From Gemmataceae bacterium (GTDB lineage Bacteria > Planctomycetota > Planctomycetia > Gemmatales > Gemmataceae): 9,820 nt of DNA. The stretch covers positions 1 to 9,820 of the forward strand of contig JAFMJU010000114.1 in NCBI GenBank assembly GCA_017853285.1, written 5' to 3'. Position numbers and translations under genes: made by a program. This document shows positions 6,992-9,820 of the stretch, piece by piece. The notes beneath the pieces are model-generated. The model worked only from the letters and a program-made list of their open reading frames with translations, was not told the DNA's origin and made no database searches. Position 1 is the first letter of the stretch. Each line of letters begins with the position of its first letter.

Positions 6992-7495
6992 TCAGGCAGA
7001 ATTCCGAACCGCACAGCGGGCAACAACGGTGGCCAGTCCATCCACCAAGATCGGGTCATCCAGTTTCGCCAATTCAACAGGATTGACGAGAAATGAGCGC
7101 ATGCTGGTGTTGCCCCGGACCATGACTTGAGGCAAAGCCAGCAGGCTCGCATCCCACAAGCTTGGTAGGCGGTATTGCTTGCCAATCGGGGGAACCGCAC
7201 CGAATTCACAATCAGGAAACAGCAACCAAGCCTCCTGGCTGGTTCCGAGCCGTACGGAACCTGCGGCGATTTTTTCCAATCGGCCCAAATCCAGGCGCAT
7301 GCTGGCCGGAATGACCACAAGCGCTGGGCCGGTAGGCAAATGAACGAGGATGGTTTTGAGGACCGGGGCCCCCCAGCGATTCAGGACCTTTAGACTGCTC
7401 GCGGCGCAGTAGGCGGGGGCATGATCCACCCAGGTGTGCCTGATTCCGGATTGTTCCAGGACCACATCCAAAGAGTTTTGCATCCACATGCACAT
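6992..7495 (-). CDS. YbaK/ProX-family aminoacyl-tRNA deacylase
   Basis: Single-domain protein of the YbaK/EbsC/ProX family, relatives of the prolyl-tRNA synthetase INS editing domain. They hydrolyse mischarged aminoacyl-tRNAs in trans, for example Cys- or Ala-tRNA(Pro). In the 167-residue product the expected catalytic Lys is K47 in APVLKTILVH, followed by the family strand VVIPASMRLDL (60-70) and the GAVPPIG loop (99-105). VRGNTSMRSFLVNP and a final VDGLAT complete the fold. Substrate specificity cannot be assigned from sequence. The start is uncertain: three ATGs lie in frame at 7495, 7489 and 7483 (MCMWM), none with a clear Shine-Dalgarno site; the longest is given. miaA follows on the same strand, so the two may be cotranscribed. 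The start region is divergent from the HAD gene. Confidence 0.83.
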   Translation of the reverse strand: MCMWMQNSLDVVLEQSGIRHTWVDHAPAYCAASSLKVLNRWGAPVLKTILVHLPTGPALVVIPASMRLDLGRLEKIAAGSVRLGTSQEAWLLFPDCEFGAVPPIGKQYRLPSLWDASLLALPQVMVRGNTSMRSFLVNPVELAKLDDPILVDGLATVVARCAVRNSA

Positions 7496-7681
7496 GGGGC
7501 ACCCGTGGTTGTGGGAATTAGACCTGCGAAGGCAATAGAACCCTCAAACGCCCAAATTACCCAAAATAACAGCACCCACAGCTGGAAATTGAACAAAACA
7601 CCGGCATGCCTTTCCCAAATGGTCCGGATGTATGATCTTTACCAATCATTACCTTCCGATTCCCCACCCCAGGCTGCCGTC
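7496..7681. promoter_or_regulatory. Divergent intergenic region between deacylase and HAD genes
   Basis: Both flanking genes start here and point away from each other. For the rightward HAD gene, TATGAT at 7631-7636 is a good -10 match; a transcript starting about 7 bases later would have a leader of about 40 bases to GTG 7682. No convincing -35 lies 16-18 bases upstream. For the leftward gene, TTGGGT and TTCTAT on the minus strand with an 18-base spacer are a weak candidate. No operator-like inverted repeat stands out. Confidence 0.3.
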
Positions 7682-8515
7682 GTGACCCAGAATTCGCCCT
7701 ATCCGCATCGATGGAAATGGCTTCGCAGGCCCCCAACCACCAGACCCCGCATAGCTTTTGTGGATTTCGACGGGACTTTGTCACGAATCAGGGCCGGTTG
7801 GCTGCCGGTAATGCGTGCAATGATGCTCCAGGAGTTGTGTAACCGTCTCGGGCAACCTGTCACCGATGAAATGGTCCACGAGGTGAACGACTGGATAGCT
7901 AGCAATAACGGAAAGCCCACCTGGCACCAGATGGCCTGCCTGAGATCCCAACTTTTGGAGCGAGGTTGTTTGGCAGAAGCCGTTGAAACCTACCTGGACC
8001 AATTTCATGCATTGCTGGCCGCCCAAACTCGACCCCGTTTGGAGGATTTGGCAAATGAAAACTGCCCCCAGGACACTTGGCGGGTTCCAGGCGCAGGGGA
8101 ACTTTTGAGAGAATTGGCAGACCGGGGATTTCACCTGCACCTTGCCAGCGGCACCGAAAAAGCCGCTGTGGTCCGTGAACTGGCGCTCCTAGGCCTGGAC
8201 CAATGGTTTGGCACTGATGTAAGCGCCCCCCACCAAGGGGATCCCTCTTTCACCAAAGAATCGGCACTTCTTGAGACCTGCCAGAAATTGGGCACATCAC
8301 CCGCGGAGGCATTGGCCATTGGCGATGGACCGGTAGAAATCGAAGTCACCAGCCGATTGGGAGGTTGGACGCTGGGGGTGGCCGGACATGAGGACAACCG
8401 CCAAGGATTTGACCCGTGGGTGGCAGGTAAGCTGGATCAATCGGGGGCTCACGCCTTGGTGGATCACTACACCCCAGCCAAGCAAATGCTGGAATGGTTC
8501 CTGGCGGGGCCTTGA
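7682..8515 (+). CDS. HAD-superfamily hydrolase (probable phosphatase)
   Basis: Haloacid-dehalogenase-fold hydrolase, most likely a phosphatase acting through an aspartyl-phosphate. From GTG 7682 (277 residues), motif I is FVDFDGTLS with nucleophile D28 and general acid D30. Motif II is the LASGTE stretch (S156/T158), motif III is K192 in FTKESA, and motif IV is IGDGPVEIE with D215 and E219/E221. The DGT after the nucleophile is typical of phosphatases rather than dehalogenases. A helical cap of about 100 residues lies between motifs I and II (C1-type). The substrate is unknown. Start choice is uncertain: GTG 7682 has AGG 8 bases upstream, while in-frame ATGs at 7619 and 7628 lack a ribosome site and sit at or before the possible -10 box. 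The gene converges on the beta-propeller gene with a 31-base gap. Confidence 0.85.
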   Translation: MTQNSPYPHRWKWLRRPPTTRPRIAFVDFDGTLSRIRAGWLPVMRAMMLQELCNRLGQPVTDEMVHEVNDWIASNNGKPTWHQMACLRSQLLERGCLAEAVETYLDQFHALLAAQTRPRLEDLANENCPQDTWRVPGAGELLRELADRGFHLHLASGTEKAAVVRELALLGLDQWFGTDVSAPHQGDPSFTKESALLETCQKLGTSPAEALAIGDGPVEIEVTSRLGGWTLGVAGHEDNRQGFDPWVAGKLDQSGAHALVDHYTPAKQMLEWFLAGP

Positions 8516-8546
8516 GTTTCCGGAATCGTTCCGTCAACTCAATTCC
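8516..8546. terminator. Short hairpin between convergent genes (weak terminator candidate)
   Basis: CGGAA (8521-8525) and TTCCG (8529-8533) form a 5-bp stem with a 3-base loop in the gap between two converging stop codons. Position fits a bidirectional terminator, but the stem is short and there is no T tract on either strand. Confidence 0.25.
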
Positions 8547-9770
8547 TCAGGAAGGCAATTTCAGCGCCTTGCACTCTCGGGAATCCCGACAGATCAGCAG
8601 GTTGTCGGCAAAGGCTGGAAGGGCGCGGGCGGACCCGTTGAGCGGTTTCGCCTTGGCTTCAATCTCGCACCGGGCCGGGTTGGCCTTCAGCAGCAGGAGA
8701 TCGCCGTTTTCCTGCATGACAAGCAGGCGGTCACGCGATCGGATTAGCCAGCCACAGCCGGTACCCGGCATGGCCCACTTCACCTTGCCGGTTTTGGAAT
8801 CCACACAGCGCAATTCGGCACCTTCCTCCTGGCGCCCATGGAAACCGTAGAGATGGCCCTCAAAATAAACCGGAGTGGAGTAATGGGATGACAGGCTTTC
8901 ATCACCACTCCAGACCTTCCGTAATTCTCCATCCCGCATTTCCAGGGCAATCGCGCCTGTGTTGTAACAAGCGGTAAGAAAGACCCCGCCGGGAATCGCA
9001 ACGGGTGAAGCGGCGTTTACCGAGGCATTTTGCCTCGAACGCCATCGCATTTGGTGCACAGGGGTCCCCTTAACCGGATCCAAGGCAAGGAGACCTTCGC
9101 GGGTGAAAAAGACGGCGAGTTCACTGTCGCCGAGGCGCATCACAATCCCTGAAGCGTAGCTGGCCTGCTGGGACGAGACCTTCCAAAGCTCCGCCCCATC
9201 GCGGACGGAAAAAGCCACCACCCCCGCCCCGCTGCCCCCGACATTGAGCAGAACCGCCCCCCCATTCACCAGGGGAGAAACGCCGTAGCCGAAAAATCCC
9301 TTGGGAGGGTCATACGCGGCAGCCAAGTCGACGGACCAGACTTTCTTACCCGTCGCAAAATCGATCGCGACCAAAACAGCCTCAGGGGTGGTGACAAACA
9401 CCTTTCCCCCGGCGATGGCGGGTGTAGCCCTGGGACCATCCCCCCTGCCCAATGGGTCCTCATAACTGGTGGGCAAGCGGCACTGCCAAACCCTTCCACC
9501 ATCTTTCGCCCGCACCAATTCCACCAGATGGTCGGCCCCCTGGCGGTGGAATAGCACCACCTTCCCATCCACCACCACAGGACCACTGAAACCCTCGCCC
9601 AAGGGCATTCCCCAAGCGGCGGGGAGTCCATCCCCTTGCCATGGCCTGATTTGGGCCTCAAATGAGCCGTCCCGGGTGGGGCCCAGAAACCAAGGCCAGT
9701 CCCCGGCCCGGGAAAACGCCGAGGCGAACGGCCCCGCCATGAGGGCTGAAATCAGGCTTCTCCGAAGCAT
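8547..9770 (-). CDS. Exported PQQ-like beta-propeller repeat protein
   Basis: The 407-residue protein has an N-terminal signal peptide: MLRR, a hydrophobic run LISALMAGPFASAF, and a likely cleavage after SRA near residue 22. The mature part opens with DWPWFLGPTRDG, a version of the W-P-x-x-R-G-P-x-R-D-G opening common in PVC propeller proteins. It then shows about seven PQQ/WD-like repeats of the form D-x-x-x-G-x-x-x-W, for example AIDFATGKKVW (135-145), FSVRDGAELW (187-196) and CVDSKTGKVKW (322-332). These build a beta-propeller; whether it binds PQQ is not evident, and most members of this type do not act as dehydrogenases. The location should be periplasmic or extracellular. ATG 9770 is well supported by GAGG 7 bases upstream. 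No heme-binding CxxCH or membrane anchor is seen. The ligand and role are unknown. Confidence 0.88.
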   Translation of the reverse strand: MLRRSLISALMAGPFASAFSRAGDWPWFLGPTRDGSFEAQIRPWQGDGLPAAWGMPLGEGFSGPVVVDGKVVLFHRQGADHLVELVRAKDGGRVWQCRLPTSYEDPLGRGDGPRATPAIAGGKVFVTTPEAVLVAIDFATGKKVWSVDLAAAYDPPKGFFGYGVSPLVNGGAVLLNVGGSGAGVVAFSVRDGAELWKVSSQQASYASGIVMRLGDSELAVFFTREGLLALDPVKGTPVHQMRWRSRQNASVNAASPVAIPGGVFLTACYNTGAIALEMRDGELRKVWSGDESLSSHYSTPVYFEGHLYGFHGRQEEGAELRCVDSKTGKVKWAMPGTGCGWLIRSRDRLLVMQENGDLLLLKANPARCEIEAKAKPLNGSARALPAFADNLLICRDSRECKALKLPS

Positions 9771-9820
9771 TGGCGAACCTCAAATCGAAAAAAAAATCAG
9801 GGAGGAAGCCAGCGCAACTG
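9771..9820 (-). other. Upstream end of window: Shine-Dalgarno site and T9 tract
   Basis: On the minus strand this stretch carries TTGAGG, the ribosome site of the propeller gene, preceded by nine consecutive Ts (A9 at 9788-9796). Two frames are open from the window edge to a stop: one ends at 9799-9797 (QLRWLPP) and one at 9782-9780 (VALASSLIFFSI). Either could be the end of an upstream gene in the same direction, but 50 bases do not allow a choice. Confidence 0.3.

Noticed and set aside
5992..7086. Open frame of 364 codons on the plus strand across miaA and the end of the deacylase gene.
   Set aside because: It is antisense to two well-supported genes and its Pro/Gly/Gln-rich product matches no family.
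7390..7596. Minus-strand frame with a signal-peptide-like start (MFNFQLWVLLFWVIWAFEG) overlapping the deacylase 5' end.
   Set aside because: It begins at TTG with no ribosome site, overlaps the deacylase gene in another frame, and its later part looks random.
1..9820. Search by eye for CRISPR arrays, tandem repeats, insertion sequences, tRNA genes and defence genes.
   Set aside because: None was seen; nearly all of the sequence is taken up by housekeeping or single-domain genes.

Overview
The window reads as a housekeeping stretch of a bacterial chromosome, moderately GC-rich by eye. It holds seven complete protein-coding genes and the 5' end of an eighth. I see no rRNA, tRNA, CRISPR array, insertion sequence or phage gene, and no gene-free gap longer than about 190 bases. 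The gene content suggests the Planctomycetes-Verrucomicrobia (PVC) group, more likely Verrucomicrobiota. The evidence is a DnaE with an unusual fingers segment (CIKAISKKK), an FHA-domain protein, a soluble dolichol-phosphate-mannose-synthase-like GT2 enzyme, a secreted PQQ-like beta-propeller with a WPWFLGPTRDG N-terminus, and frequent weak Shine-Dalgarno sites. The taxonomic assignment is inference from remembered family features, not a search.

Left part (1-1547): a partial zinc-ribbon gene runs leftward off the window edge. Divergent from it is a two-gene plus-strand unit: a polyprenol-phosphate-mannose-synthase-like glycosyltransferase (266-1066) and an O6-alkylguanine-DNA alkyltransferase of Ada-C/Ogt type (about 1056-1547). 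The two genes overlap by about 11 bases.

Centre (1534-7495): a leftward run, in transcription order, of a YbaK/ProX-type aminoacyl-tRNA deacylase, miaA (tRNA A37 dimethylallyltransferase), an FHA-domain protein of unknown function, and dnaE (replicative DNA polymerase III alpha). miaA and the FHA gene are 7 bases apart and probably cotranscribed. The dnaE gene follows after about 165 bases and may have its own promoter. The dnaE 3' end overlaps the converging alkyltransferase gene by 14 bases. The first two genes both act on tRNA (removal of mischarged amino acids and anticodon-loop modification).

Right part (7496-9820): a divergent intergenic region of about 190 bases precedes a plus-strand HAD-superfamily hydrolase. 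This converges on a leftward gene for an exported PQQ-like beta-propeller protein.

Nothing here is convincingly a new multi-gene system. The points most worth a second look are the uncharacterised FHA protein between miaA and dnaE with its G9 tract, the hairpin over the miaA translation start, and two polymerase features: a complete metal-binding set in the PHP domain and the unusual fingers segment.
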